Source: JALZAI01 sp038207565
GTDB taxonomy: Bacteria > Actinomycetota > Actinomycetes > Mycobacteriales > Jatrophihabitantaceae
Direction of reading: 5' to 3'
NCBI GenBank assembly: GCA_038207565.1
Contig: JBBQZQ010000016.1
Coordinates: 1-64,000 of the forward strand
Length of the DNA: 64,000 nucleotides
Shown: piece by piece, positions 1-9,098 of the stretch
Numbering within the stretch: position 1 is the stretch's first letter
How the letters are laid out: the number at the start of each line of letters is the position of its first letter
Translations under genes and position numbers: made by a program
Notes under the pieces: generated by a model
Told to the model about the DNA's origin: nothing
The model's input: only the letters and a program-made list of their open reading frames with translations
The model's database searches: none

Positions 1-670
1 TTCCCGTCTCGGTTGGCGGATCGGCGGTGAGGAGTCCGGTGAGGGAGTCGCGCCACACGCGCGCGGGCACGCGAGCGCCGTCAACTACACGGTCGTCGAT
101 GTACCAGTCCGGCACGTCGTGAAATCGAGGGAACCACTCCAGGCAATCCCTGACCCAGACGTCGTCGACCGGGTCCACAAGCCGAGCTACTTCGTCGGCG
201 AACCTCGTTCGGCCCTGCAGGCTGCGCGGCGATCCGACAAGGACGAGACACGAAACGCGGTCCGGGCTGTCGACGGCCAGTTGCTGCGCCACGTACCCGC
301 CACTTGAGGATCCCAATAGCGCAACCGAGACCAGCCCCAAGGCGTCCATGAACGCCTCGATGTCAGCGGCGAAGTCCGCGAGCGCGTAGCCGACCTGCGG
401 TTTGTCGGCGTCGCCGTGGCCGCGCTGATCCGGGATGAGTGCGTGGATGGTCGAAGACAGTGAGGGAAGCAGGCGGTCGAAGGAACGCAGCGACTCGCCC
501 CAGGCGTGGAGAAGGATGACCGGAGCACCCGCGGGATTGCCGTGCGCCACGTAGGGGAGAGTCACTCCCGTCGCGACGCGAACTCTTAGGATCTCCCAGT
601 CCGAGGCCACATCTGCATCGTAGGATCCGCCCGAAGATCCGAAAAGGGACACAAACCAGGCGAGGGTCAT
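1..670 (-). CDS. alpha/beta hydrolase, 3' end outside window
   Basis: The reading frame opens at ATG 670 and runs off the left edge without a stop, giving 223 visible residues. The fold is read from an HAWGES oxyanion-type stretch near residue 55, DQRGHG near 81 and the nucleophile elbow GSSSGG at residues 120-125, with Ser122 as likely nucleophile. These are hallmarks of the alpha/beta hydrolase superfamily (esterases, haloperoxidase-like and C-C hydrolases). The catalytic His is expected past the edge. The substrate cannot be inferred. A divergent DUF1622 gene lies about 200 bases away. Confidence 0.8.
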   Translation of the reverse strand, partial: MTLAWFVSLFGSSGGSYDADVASDWEILRVRVATGVTLPYVAHGNPAGAPVILLHAWGESLRSFDRLLPSLSSTIHALIPDQRGHGDADKPQVGYALADFAADIEAFMDALGLVSVALLGSSSGGYVAQQLAVDSPDRVSCLVLVGSPRSLQGRTRFADEVARLVDPVDDVWVRDCLEWFPRFHDVPDWYIDDRVVDGARVPARVWRDSLTGLLTADPPTETG

Positions 671-874
671 CGATCAATATGCGTGACCGCGGCGATGATC
701 GCGCGTACGCAGACGGCTAAGCGCGCGTCCGGGCAGGGTGTTTCTGTCGACGCTGAGGCCATGCCAGTTGACGGAACGCATGCCGGCCCGGTGTTTGTCG
801 TTTTCTCGCGTTGGGAAAGCATGGTCCGCTGAGCTGCGCGCGGTCGTGTAGCGCGATGGCAGCGACCGAGGCGG

Positions 875-1249
875 GTGGGCCCCTTGATGTTCCTTGAGGT
901 CATTGACGTGGTCGGAACGACTATCGACGCGGCCGGCGTGATGGTGATCGTCATCGGTACGGCGACGGCGACGCTGCTCGCCGCTGATCGGCTGCGGCGG
1001 CGTATGCCGGATACCTACCGCCGGTACCGGCAGCAGCTCGGCCGCTCGATCCTTCTCGGGCTCGAGCTGCTGGTGGCGGCAGACATCATCCGGACGGTGG
1101 CTGTCACGCCGACCGTGACCAGTGTGTCGCTGCTCGCCGGCATCGTCTTGATCCGTACCTTCCTCAGCTTCTCCCTGGAACTTGAGATCACCGGCCGCTG
1201 GCCGTGGCAGAAACCGGACCCGACCTCGGGCAGCGCGGGCGGCGACTGA
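875..1249 (+). CDS. DUF1622 family membrane protein
   Basis: A 124-residue protein (GTG 875; ATG 887 is an in-frame alternative) with three hydrophobic segments at about 10-30, 50-70 and 77-97. Between them is the basic stretch with RRYRQQLGRSILLGLELLVAADIIRTV, characteristic of the DUF1622 family of small integral membrane proteins, here split by hydrophobic helices. Function is unknown for the family. It stands alone, with a convergent membrane-protein gene downstream (stop at 1327). Confidence 0.8.
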   Translation: MGPLMFLEVIDVVGTTIDAAGVMVIVIGTATATLLAADRLRRRMPDTYRRYRQQLGRSILLGLELLVAADIIRTVAVTPTVTSVSLLAGIVLIRTFLSFSLELEITGRWPWQKPDPTSGSAGGD

Positions 1250-1326
1250 TCCGCGGCGCGTGACCGCCCGGGGCGGTCATCGGCACGGCGTTGGTTAGCG
1301 GGGCGGCCGACCCGGAGGCATCGACG

Positions 1327-2106
1327 CTATTTCAGGATGTTGACTGCGCGGGCGATGACCAGCGCAGTGGTCGAGAGCGCGACGGCGCTCTGAGTGGCCA
1401 TGAGGGTCTTGGTCCAGCGTGACAGGGGCAGCGTGTCGGTGGGAGAGAAGGCGACGACGTTGGTGAAGCTGACGTAGAGATAGTCGACAAAGCGTGGTGT
1501 CCAGTGCGGGGGAGCCAGTTCTGGGCTGGCCATCTGCGGGAACAGGAAGTCTGGGTACGGGCGGTGCCCGGCGGCACGGGCAAACGGACCACCGCGGTCG
1601 AGTTCCCAGTACCAGATTCCGAATGCGACGATGTTGGTCAGATAGATCGCCGCACCGCTGGCGAGCAGACCGGCCGCGTCGCCGGACACCGTGCCGGTGA
1701 GAATGGCGTGGTCCAGGAAGCCGGCCGAGGATGCGTTGTCGAGGGTGATCGCCGCCACCAAGCTGTAGCTGGCGTAGCGGCCCACACTGGTGGAGCGCGT
1801 CATGCGCAGCGGGTTCAGCACAGTCAGCACGGCCAGCAGCGCCAGCTCGAGGCTGGGGATCAACCAGCGCGGATGCAGTCCGTACTTGTCCGGGATGGCG
1901 TACTGCAGTCCAACGGCGGCGAGGATGGCGGCAATGACGGGAACACGGCTCTCCGGGCTGCTCGGACGCAGCCAGCCGGGCACGAGCCTTTCCTCGATCT
2001 GCTCGGCATCTCGGACCAATCGCCCCACGACGCGTGCGCGGGGATCCGGCTGGACGGAGGGGGGAGGAGAAGATGCCGCGCCCACCGGCGGGTCGGGAGA
2101 AGTCAT
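1327..2106 (-). CDS. integral membrane protein with ion-channel-like pore loop
   Basis: A 259-residue protein with a Pro/Ser-rich cytoplasmic N-terminus (about 1-25), then hydrophobic segments near 55-75, 82-102, 112-140 and 148-170. A C-terminal module around 205-255 has the stretch VSFTNVVAFSPTDTLPLS followed by a last helix. That layout, a membrane helix then a Ser/Thr-rich loop then a helix, recalls the pore region of two-helix ion channels (Ion_trans_2), but the canonical TVGYG filter is absent. I infer a channel-like or DUF1345-like membrane protein; transport is unproven. No operon partner. Confidence 0.6.
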   Translation of the reverse strand: MTSPDPPVGAASSPPPSVQPDPRARVVGRLVRDAEQIEERLVPGWLRPSSPESRVPVIAAILAAVGLQYAIPDKYGLHPRWLIPSLELALLAVLTVLNPLRMTRSTSVGRYASYSLVAAITLDNASSAGFLDHAILTGTVSGDAAGLLASGAAIYLTNIVAFGIWYWELDRGGPFARAAGHRPYPDFLFPQMASPELAPPHWTPRFVDYLYVSFTNVVAFSPTDTLPLSRWTKTLMATQSAVALSTTALVIARAVNILK

Positions 2107-2477
2107 GGCGCCAGTGTGACCACTCGATCCTCGCTGGGAAGCTCGGTCCCGAAGTCACTCAGGCGATCATCGATCTTCATTTGCGCGAGCGTATGCGCCA
2201 CGCCGGCCGAGGGCCATACCATGCGACTGGCTCAGAACGATCTATCTGCGCGATCCATGACCGCATGCGATCGCGCGAGATCGACGGCTCTTGGGTACTG
2301 TCCGGCGTGTTCACGCCGCTCGCTAGGTCGCTGAGTCAGGTCGAAGTGTCGACTGCAACCTCGTCGGCGACATCAACGGCATTGATCATCACCTGGCGGC
2401 TCGTCGCAAGGATCTTGTGGCGAAGCTCAGCCGATGTGTCGACACTCATCAATCTCACTCCAAACCGGTCGGCGGCT

Positions 2478-2667
2478 TCACGAACCCAACCGGTCCTTGC
2501 TCGCAAAGGTGCGCAGCTGCGCCACGGATACAGGCGTCGTTGTGGTGGCCGCGTCGGCCGCCAGGCGGCGGCGGATGTACTTGACGCGCGAGGGACCCAG
2601 CTTGCCGGCGCGCGTCGACGCCGGCGAGCACGTCGTTCGGAACATCGCGAATGAGCACATCGGTCAG
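2478..2667 (-). pseudogene. VapB-like antitoxin remnant (frameshifted)
   Basis: On the minus strand one frame reads TDVLIRDVPNDVLAGVDAR and, two bases out of frame, the sequence continues as AGKLGPSRVKYIRRRLAAD and VSVAQLRTFASKDRL. Joined, these match the ribbon-helix-helix FitA/VapB antitoxin pattern (an ILIRDVP strand, then a LGLSR-Y-RRRL helix). The break lies in a GC dinucleotide run and looks like loss of two bases. No intact ATG start and no PIN-domain VapC toxin follow; the next in-frame stop is at 2478. I infer a dead toxin-antitoxin locus. The stretches 2107-2477 and 2668-2944 hold no convincing gene. Confidence 0.5.
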
Positions 2668-2944
2668 GTCGCCACACCCATCCGATACCAGCCGCGCCTT
2701 TTGATCGACGGTACCTCGTTCGATACCAGGTGATATCACAGTTGATCTTCGCGGTAGACACTGGGTACACACCGAAACTGGACCAGCCGATGTTGATCAA
2801 CGCCAGCGAAGACAAGGGGCAGTAGCTCCAGTGGCCGACGGTGCCGCTCGGTTACTTGTTCATGACCCATCGCTTGCCGACAGGGTCCACGGTCGGCGAG
2901 CATCAGGTCGTGCAACCGCGCAACGACCGGCTTCGGGGTAGGCC

Positions 2945-3337
2945 GTGACGAGCATCCAGCCTGAGCTGTGGGTCGATCGCGCCGCCGCTGCGGTCGCGTT
3001 CTACGTCGAGGCATTCGGCGCGACCGTGCTTCACCGCGTCGGCAAGGGCGAGGACATCGTCGCGCAGCTAGCGGTCGGGGATGCCGCGTTCTGGGTGGCG
3101 GCGGCCGGATCGAGCACGCAGCGGCTCAGTCCTCGGGCGATCGGTGGCGCAACGGGCCGGACGCTGCTGGTTGTCGACGATCCCGACTCGTTGTTCCAAC
3201 AGGCGGTCGGCGCCGGTGCCACCGTCGTTGCACCAGTGGCTGAGGAACACGGCTGGCGGCTGGGCCGGATCATCGACCCCTTCGGCCACGAGTGGGAGGT
3301 CGGCAAACCGCTCCCCTGCTGGGCAGTGCGGACCTAA
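2945..3337 (+). CDS. VOC family (glyoxalase/PhnB-like) protein
   Basis: A 130-residue protein from GTG 2945. It starts with an ELWVDRAAAAVAFYVEAFGA strand-helix typical of PhnB-like vicinal oxygen chelate proteins and ends with IIDPFGHEWEVGKP, the usual C-terminal metal-ligand strand. These domains include dioxygenases, glyoxalases and resistance proteins; the specific ligand is not identifiable. It is convergent with the methyltransferase at 3436. Confidence 0.85.
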   Translation: MTSIQPELWVDRAAAAVAFYVEAFGATVLHRVGKGEDIVAQLAVGDAAFWVAAAGSSTQRLSPRAIGGATGRTLLVVDDPDSLFQQAVGAGATVVAPVAEEHGWRLGRIIDPFGHEWEVGKPLPCWAVRT

Positions 3338-3435
3338 CCGAGGCCGCCCACGGTGCGTGGTGTACCACTCCGCCTCGTCCGACGTGGTCAAGCAGGCGAT
3401 CTTGGGCATGAAGCGGCAGAGCCGTGCGTGTTCGG

Positions 3436-4194
3436 CTAGGCGCGCCCGAGTGCCGTCCAGGCGATCGCCTCTACATCGAACGGGTTGTCGGGCAGCAGTT
3501 GTGCGCAGCGGTCGTGGAGTCGGGTGCGCTGGCCCGGGTCGAGGCCACCAACGTAGGCGCCCGCCGGTCCGACGCCGAGCGTGAAGGGCTGCCACCAGTC
3601 CTCGAAACCGTCGAAGCGAACCCGGACCGTGAGCGCCGTCTGCTCGATGTCGCGGAGTCCCGCACGTTCGAACAGTTCGACGAGGTGTCCTTCGCGGGCG
3701 CCGGCCAATTCTGATTCGTCGTGCGCCTCGGAGTCGAGGTCGCGTACCGCCTGCCAGAACTTCGCCAGAGGGCCTTGGCCGCCGGCGTGGTCCCACACGC
3801 ACGCAGCCACGACCGCGCCCGGTCGTGTGACGCGGGCCAATTCGAATAGGCCCGCGTCCGGGTCGGCCATGAAGTGCACGACCAGTTGAGCGAGGGTGAG
3901 ATCGAATGAGCCGTCGGGGAAAGGCAGCCTTTCGGCACTGGCCTGGCGCACATCGACCTCGGGCAGACGTGCACGCGCGGCCGCAACGAACGACCTGGAC
4001 GGGTCGACCGCTGACACCGCGGCAGGACCGAGTCGTGCGACGAGCGCGGCGGTCAGAGCTCCCGGTCCACAGCCCACGTCCAATGCTCGCTGGCCGGGGC
4101 GGGCGCCGATCAACGTGACGAACTTTGCCGCCAGCGGTTCGGCGTAGCAGCCCATGAATCTGCCGTACGCGTCGGCGCCGACGTCGAAACTCAC
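3436..4194 (-). CDS. class I SAM-dependent methyltransferase
   Basis: A 252-residue protein with the AdoMet-binding motif I LDVGCGPG at residues 38-45, an acidic loop (VDPSRS near 65), motif II-like ASAERLPFPDGSFDLTLAQ at about 85-104 and a post-motif LARVTRPGA. This is the Methyltransf_11/UbiE-like fold, full length. The acceptor is unknown; small-molecule methylation is most likely. It stands alone. Confidence 0.88.
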   Translation of the reverse strand: MSFDVGADAYGRFMGCYAEPLAAKFVTLIGARPGQRALDVGCGPGALTAALVARLGPAAVSAVDPSRSFVAAARARLPEVDVRQASAERLPFPDGSFDLTLAQLVVHFMADPDAGLFELARVTRPGAVVAACVWDHAGGQGPLAKFWQAVRDLDSEAHDESELAGAREGHLVELFERAGLRDIEQTALTVRVRFDGFEDWWQPFTLGVGPAGAYVGGLDPGQRTRLHDRCAQLLPDNPFDVEAIAWTALGRA

Positions 4195-4626
4195 GCGGCA
4201 AACCTAGGACGGTCGAGCCGGTGCGGCAACCGCTTCGGCTGCGCTGGCGAATGCGACCGTCAAATCGTCACCAGGTGTCGATTCATCTGGGTGACGGGCA
4301 CGAGGGAGCCGCTCTCGACCGTCAGGCGCTTCACCACAGCATGACATGGCAGATTGGCTCGCTGCTCGGGGTCGAAGTTGTGGTTGTTCGTCGGCGTCTG
4401 CGGCAATCGTGGTGATCGTCATCCTGATAATTGTGCGCTGAGCGGCGGATCTGATGGCGGAGGCGGGTACGGACGTCGTCAACGATTGCGTGAATGCTTT
4501 CGCGGTCTCTGCTCGGCGTCCTGACCCGCCCGCCGCGCCCGCCGGGAGCGGCTACCGCGCAGGTACCTACCGCAGTCGCCACGATCCACGCAGCCGACAG
4601 CGGGTGTTGACACTCCGAGCAGCCGG
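4195..4626. other. intergenic stretch without a supported gene
   Basis: Several open frames occur on the minus strand (for example 4204-4482 and 4331-4642) but none shows a recognisable domain, balanced composition or ribosome binding site. Given the high GC content these are probably chance frames. I see no RNA-like hairpin with a T run. Confidence 0.5.
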
Positions 4627-4830
4627 TCAGGTGGATTGACAATCCGCGCCGTGTTCCAAGACCGCATCAGGCCCCGGGCAGACCAACGTTTCTCGGCCAT
4701 CGTCATATCGGACGGTGAACATTGGCGGTTCGTTCGGCCGATTGCGAATCTTGATGATCTCCGCACTGTGTTCCGCGTGCCCGACCGACCGTCCATGGAC
4801 GTGAATACGGTCTCCCACGTGAGCGTCCAT
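4627..4830 (-). CDS. DUF1918 domain protein
   Basis: A 67-residue protein starting MDAHVGDRIHVHGRSVGH, with EIIKIRN, FTVRYDDGRETLVCPGPDAVLE following. This is the complete DUF1918 pattern: a small SH3-like barrel common in actinobacteria, of unknown function. Monocistronic. The 420 bases beyond its start (to 5251) contain no convincing gene. Confidence 0.85.
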   Translation of the reverse strand: MDAHVGDRIHVHGRSVGHAEHSAEIIKIRNRPNEPPMFTVRYDDGRETLVCPGPDAVLEHGADCQST

Positions 4831-5251
4831 CGCTACCTCCTACCCGCTCAGTGTCACCCTGCAATGCCCGCCGCAACAGGTCCCAACCAGAACTCTGCGC
4901 CACTACACGGGCCTGCGTCCACGAGCCGGGGCGGATACGGCGTCGAACGTGCGTCACGGTAGTGGTCGGCTCCTGATTCGGCTGCACCCGTCGCGAGAGG
5001 ACAACGGGACGACAACCCGACCCAGTCGTGCCCGGTCTGCGCGACGCAGTTCATCCCGGTGGTCCCATCACGCTGGCAAGCGCCAGCCGGCGGAAACGAA
5101 CCGGCGAAGGCGTCCGTTCCTCGGTCAGCTCTTGGCCGGTCGCGCCGTTCCCTTCGCCAGCCCGAGTGGAAAGGTCAGCCGCTCGTCCGCCGACCGTCCC
5201 ATGGTGCGGATGCAAGGTACCGGTCCTCCCGTGCGCGTGCTCTATTGCAAT

Positions 5252-5266
5252 TGACAACGGCTATCA
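5252..5266. promoter_or_regulatory. candidate Zur box
   Basis: The 15-mer TGACAACGGCTATCA has the TGA-N9-TCA outline with A/T-rich half-sites flanking a central base (7-1-7), as in actinobacterial Zur operators. It lies 68-97 bases before the alternative starts of the zinc-type binding protein, in a locally AT-richer patch, and the cluster ends with a Fur/Zur gene. Inference from motif and context only. Confidence 0.45.
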
Positions 5267-5334
5267 TTAGCAGTTAGCTGTCGTAGCCACATCGATGCAG
5301 GGCAGCGTTGCTGTGCGATCCGTCGATCCGAGCC

Positions 5335-6300
5335 ATGGGGGGCCGTTGCGTGTCTCGCCGATTGCTGTCCCCCGTCGTGACCGGGGTAACCGTTGCGCTG
5401 GTGCTGGCCGGATGCAGCACTTCCGTCGGCGAGCGATCTCCGGGCGGTTCGACCACCGGCGACTCTTCCGCCGGTCGTGGGACGGTGATCAACGTCGCCG
5501 CGACGATCAATGCGTGGGGGAGCATCTTGGCGCAGCTGGGCGGCAGTCATGTCACGACGACGTCGATCATCACCAATCCGGATACCGACCCCCACGACTA
5601 CGAACCCACCCCTGCCGACGGTCGCACCATCGCAGCAGCCAAATTGTTCATCGAGAACGGCATCGGCTACGACTCGTGGGCGGACAAGGCGGTGCAAGCG
5701 GGTCCGGATTCCTCGCGCACGGTGATCGACGTGGGCGAGCTCACGGGCACCCCGGACGGCGGAAACCCGCATCGCTGGTACTCCCCGAGCGACGTGGAGA
5801 AAGTAGTCGACACCATCACGGCCGATCTGAAGGAGCTCGATCCCGGCGACGCGGCCTATTTCGACACTCGGCGCAAGACGTTCGAAGACTCCGGGCTGGC
5901 GCAATACCGCCAACTGATCGCGGGCATCAGAGCGAGGTACGCCGGGACCCCGGTCGGAGCAAGCGAGAGCATCTTCGCCCCGCTGTCCGACGCCCTCGGA
6001 TTGAAGCTGATCACTCCGGCCAGCTTCCTGAAGGACATCAGCGAGGGCACCGACCCCTCGGCCGCAGACAAGGCAACCATCGACGCTCAGATCAGCAGCA
6101 AGAAGATCCAGGTATACGTGTTCAACAGCCAGAACTCCACGCCGGACGTGTCCACCCAGGTCGAGGAGTCCAAGCGGGAAGGCATCCCGGTGACGGCGAT
6201 GACCGAGACCCTGTCGCCGGAAGGCGCGAGCTTCCAGGACTGGCAGTGCGCCCAGCTAAAGTCACTGGAGCTCGCCCTGGCGCGGGCGAGCGGGAAGTGA
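5335..6300 (+). CDS. znuA: metal (zinc-type) ABC transporter substrate-binding lipoprotein
   Basis: Start chosen at ATG 5335; GTG 5350 would place the signal peptide right at the N-terminus. A hydrophobic signal leads to the lipobox LAGC, so the mature protein is a lipoprotein. The body shows the ZnuA/TroA cluster A-I fold: AATINAWGSILAQLGG, then DPHDYEPTPAD, the DPHxYEP metal-ligand motif, and GNPHRWYSPSDVEKV with a second His. It should capture Zn2+ (or Mn2+) outside the membrane for the ABC importer encoded next. Its stop overlaps the ATPase start. Confidence 0.9.
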   Translation: MGGRCVSRRLLSPVVTGVTVALVLAGCSTSVGERSPGGSTTGDSSAGRGTVINVAATINAWGSILAQLGGSHVTTTSIITNPDTDPHDYEPTPADGRTIAAAKLFIENGIGYDSWADKAVQAGPDSSRTVIDVGELTGTPDGGNPHRWYSPSDVEKVVDTITADLKELDPGDAAYFDTRRKTFEDSGLAQYRQLIAGIRARYAGTPVGASESIFAPLSDALGLKLITPASFLKDISEGTDPSAADKATIDAQISSKKIQVYVFNSQNSTPDVSTQVEESKREGIPVTAMTETLSPEGASFQDWQCAQLKSLELALARASGK

Positions 6301-7232
6301 GCGAACTGGAGGCGCGCAGCGCTGTGGAGATCGACGGGCCCGGGCCCTCCGACCCCCGCCGACCGGACTACCGGCCTGAGGTGACCGAGTCGAACGCCGC
6401 CCGGGCGCCGGTCGTGTCGCTGGAGCGAGCCGCGGTGGCGGTGGGCGGACGCACGATCTGGTCTGAGGTTTCCTTACAGGTACGCGCGGGCGAGTTCGTG
6501 GCTGTGCTCGGCCCGAACGGGGTCGTCAAGTCCACCATGCTCAAGGCGCTGCTCGGGCTGGTGCCGCTCAGCGCGGGCCGGGTTCAGGTGCTCGGTGAGC
6601 GACCGGGACGACGCAATGCTGGCATCGGCTACCTGCCGCAACGTCGTGCGTTCGACCCGGCCACCCGAATCCGTGGTGTGGATATCGTCCGCCTGGGTCT
6701 CGACGGGGATCGGTGGGGCACCCCGCTACCGGGCTGGCTGCGCGGCGCCAAAGGACGCGCAGCCCGCGACCGGGTCAACGAGGTCATCGAGCTCGTCGAC
6801 GCGACCAGCTACGCCCACCGGCCCATCGGCCAATGCTCCGGCGGGGAGCAACAGCGGCTGCTCATCGCTCAAGCGCTGATCCGCCGCCCGGAGCTGTTGG
6901 TCCTCGACGAGCCTCTGGACAGCCTGGACGTCACCAACCAGGCCTCGATCAGTGCCCTGGTGCAGCAGGTCTGCCGATCCCAAAAGGTTGCGGTGGTGTT
7001 GGTCGCGCACGATGTCAACCCGATCCTGACCTACCTGGATCAGGTCATCTACCTCGCCCACGGCGGAGCGGTCATGGGCCCTCCCGAGCAGGTCATCACC
7101 GCCGACACCCTCACCATGCTCTACGGCACCCCGATCGACGTGCTGCGCGACCGGACCGGTCGCCTGGTGGTCGTCGGCCAACCCGACGTGCAACCCGACC
7201 ACCGCCACCCTTTTCCCGGGCGCCCAAGATGA
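6297..7232 (+). CDS. znuC: metal ABC transporter ATP-binding protein with altered Walker A
   Basis: GTG 6297 overlaps the preceding stop (GTGA). The 311-residue protein carries an unusually long N-terminal tail of about 38 residues, Walker A at 72-80, signature CSGGEQQR, Walker B LLVLDEP, a D-loop SLD and an H-loop LVAHD. It should energise zinc import with the two permeases that follow. Oddity: Walker A reads GPNGVVKST, so the residue before the catalytic Lys (normally the invariant Gly of GxxxxGK[ST]) is Val77, codon 6525-6527. All other motifs are intact. Confidence 0.9.
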   Translation: MSELEARSAVEIDGPGPSDPRRPDYRPEVTESNAARAPVVSLERAAVAVGGRTIWSEVSLQVRAGEFVAVLGPNGVVKSTMLKALLGLVPLSAGRVQVLGERPGRRNAGIGYLPQRRAFDPATRIRGVDIVRLGLDGDRWGTPLPGWLRGAKGRAARDRVNEVIELVDATSYAHRPIGQCSGGEQQRLLIAQALIRRPELLVLDEPLDSLDVTNQASISALVQQVCRSQKVAVVLVAHDVNPILTYLDQVIYLAHGGAVMGPPEQVITADTLTMLYGTPIDVLRDRTGRLVVVGQPDVQPDHRHPFPGRPR

Positions 7233-7263
7233 GCCGCGGCCTCCGGCGGCTCAAGGGCGCAGA

Positions 7264-8202
7264 ATGACCCCTGGTCTGTCCTGGAACCTCATCGACGATG
7301 TCCGGCAGTTGCTGAGCTTCCATTTCATGCTCAACGCGCTGCGCGCGGGCACCATCGTGGCTGTCGTGGCCGGCGCGGTCGGCTACTTCATGGTGCTACG
7401 CCGGCAGGCATTCGCCGGTCATAGCCTGGCCGTGATCGGATTTCCTGGCGCTGCCGGCGCAACCTGGCTCGGGTTCAGCCCGGTCTTCGGGTACTACGGG
7501 TTGTGTATCGCCGGTGCCCTGGTGATCGCCGCTCTGCCCGGCGGCGGACGCGCCGACGCCGGGGTAGGCAGCTACGGCGAAGAGTCTGCGGTCATCGGCA
7601 CTGTGCAGGCGTTCGCCCTCGCGTGCGGTTTTCTGTTCGTCAGCCTCTACCAAGGATTCCTGTCCGGGCTCAACAGCCTGCTCTTCGGCACCATCATCGG
7701 CGTCAGCGACCGTCAGGTCGTGACGCTGTTGATCTCCGGATCGAGCTGCCTGTTCGTGCTGGCGTTCCTGGCGAGGCCGCTGCTGTTCAGCTCCGTCGAC
7801 CCAGCCGTCGCGCAGGCCCGCGGCGTCCCTGTCCGCCTCGTCGCGGCCGGGTTCCTTGTGCTCCTCGGCGTCGCTGCGGCCAGCACCAGCCAGGTCACCG
7901 GCAGCCTGCTCGTGTTCGCGCTGCTGGTTGCCCCCGCTGCCACCGCCTCCCGGCTCACTGCCCGCCCCGGGCTGGGCCTCATCCTGTCGGTACTCATCGC
8001 GCTGCTGGTCACGTGGGTCGGTGAGGGAATTGCGTTCTTCTCCCCGTATCCGATCGGGTTCTGGGTCACCACGCTGGCCTTCACCGTTTTCCTGTTCGCC
8101 AGTGCCTACCGCGTGACTACGGACCGGCTCGGCCGACGGCGGCCGCGACGCTCGAGCAATCAGGGCGATGCCGGCCTACCCGCTGCGGTGGGAACGGCGT
8201 GA
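7264..8202 (+). CDS. znuB: metal ABC transporter permease 1
   Basis: A 312-residue ABC-3 family membrane protein with about eight hydrophobic segments. Landmarks are the N-terminal LRAGTIVAVVAGAVGYFMVLR, the R-Q-AFAGHSL loop, and a QVTGSLLVFALLVAPAATASRL segment near the C-terminus, the usual family signature. It starts 31 bases after the ATPase gene and its stop overlaps the start of the second permease, so the two probably form a heterodimer. Confidence 0.9.
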   Translation: MTPGLSWNLIDDVRQLLSFHFMLNALRAGTIVAVVAGAVGYFMVLRRQAFAGHSLAVIGFPGAAGATWLGFSPVFGYYGLCIAGALVIAALPGGGRADAGVGSYGEESAVIGTVQAFALACGFLFVSLYQGFLSGLNSLLFGTIIGVSDRQVVTLLISGSSCLFVLAFLARPLLFSSVDPAVAQARGVPVRLVAAGFLVLLGVAAASTSQVTGSLLVFALLVAPAATASRLTARPGLGLILSVLIALLVTWVGEGIAFFSPYPIGFWVTTLAFTVFLFASAYRVTTDRLGRRRPRRSSNQGDAGLPAAVGTA

Positions 8203-9098
8203 CGCCACGTGACCGCCGCGACATGGCCAGCGACCCGATCACCGGCATCGGGCACATGCTCGTGCACCCATTCATCCAGCACGCCCTGCTCGCCGGCTCG
8301 GCGATCGCGCTGCTGTCCGGGCTGGTCGGCTATTTCGTCGTGCTGCGCGGGCAGGTGTTCGCCGGGGACGCGCTGTCACACGTGGCCTACGCCGGCGCCC
8401 TCGCCGCGCTGGCCGCCGGTGTCGATCTGCGGTTCGGGCTGTTCGCCGCCACCATCTTCGTCGGCCTTGTACTCGGCATTCTGGGTGGGCGCGGCGCCAC
8501 TGACGACGTGGTCATCGGCACGACGTTCGCGTGGGTTCTCGGGCTCGGGGTGTTCTTCCTCGCGTACTACACCACCCACGGCAGCACCGGCAATGGGGCC
8601 GCGAACGTCAACGTGTTGTTCGGATCCATCTTCGGCATCAGCGCCGCCGACGCCCGGACCGCCGCCTGGGTCGCGGCCGGGCTGATCGTCGTTCTGCTGG
8701 CGATCGCCCGGCCGTTGCTGTTCGCGTCGCTCGACTCCGTCGTCGCTGCCGCGCGCGGGGTCCCGGTCCGAGCCCTCGGACCATTGTTCCTGGCTGTGGT
8801 CGGCGCGACCGCCGCGGAAGCAAGCCAGGCCGTGGGCGCGCTACTGCTGTTCGGTCTGCTGGCCGCTCCGGCCGCCGCCGCCCAACGTCTCACCGATCGC
8901 CCCTGGGCGGGGCTCGCGCTTTCGGGCGTTCTGGCCGTCGCCGCCACGTGGGGCGGGCTCGCCCTCGCCTACGCCGCGCCCTCCCTGCCCGCCAGCTTCG
9001 CGATCATGACCCTGGCCACGGTCGAATTCGGTCTCGCCGCGCTGGCCTCGCTTTGGCTGCACCGCACGCAGCCTCGGTGGGAACCCGGTGTTGGTTAG
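8199..9098 (+). CDS. znuB: metal ABC transporter permease 2
   Basis: A 299-residue ABC-3 family permease (GTG 8199 overlapping the previous stop; ATG 8223 is an alternative). Landmarks are LSGLVGYFVVLRGQVFAGDALSHV and QAVGALLLFGLLAAPAAAAQRL. It retains the GDALSHVAYAG loop typical of Zn/Mn permeases. Its 3' end overlaps the convergent Zur-like gene by four bases. Confidence 0.9.
   Translation: MTPRDRRDMASDPITGIGHMLVHPFIQHALLAGSAIALLSGLVGYFVVLRGQVFAGDALSHVAYAGALAALAAGVDLRFGLFAATIFVGLVLGILGGRGATDDVVIGTTFAWVLGLGVFFLAYYTTHGSTGNGAANVNVLFGSIFGISAADARTAAWVAAGLIVVLLAIARPLLFASLDSVVAAARGVPVRALGPLFLAVVGATAAEASQAVGALLLFGLLAAPAAAAQRLTDRPWAGLALSGVLAVAATWGGLALAYAAPSLPASFAIMTLATVEFGLAALASLWLHRTQPRWEPGVG

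Noticed and set aside
2336..2477. Minus-strand tail AELRHKILATSRQVMINAVD as a continuation of the VapB remnant or a toxin
   Set aside because: It has no PIN-domain acidic motif and is in a different frame from the antitoxin fragment; left unassigned.
4331..4642. 103-residue minus-strand frame starting MSIHLTGCSECQHPL
   Set aside because: Hydrophobic start looked like a signal, but the rest is Arg/Thr/Asp low complexity and no homologous pattern is seen.
5018..5120. Plus-strand SCPVCATQFIPV resembling a small zinc-ribbon protein
   Set aside because: Only the first CxxC matches; the second half would need a frameshift and no start or ribosome site is present.
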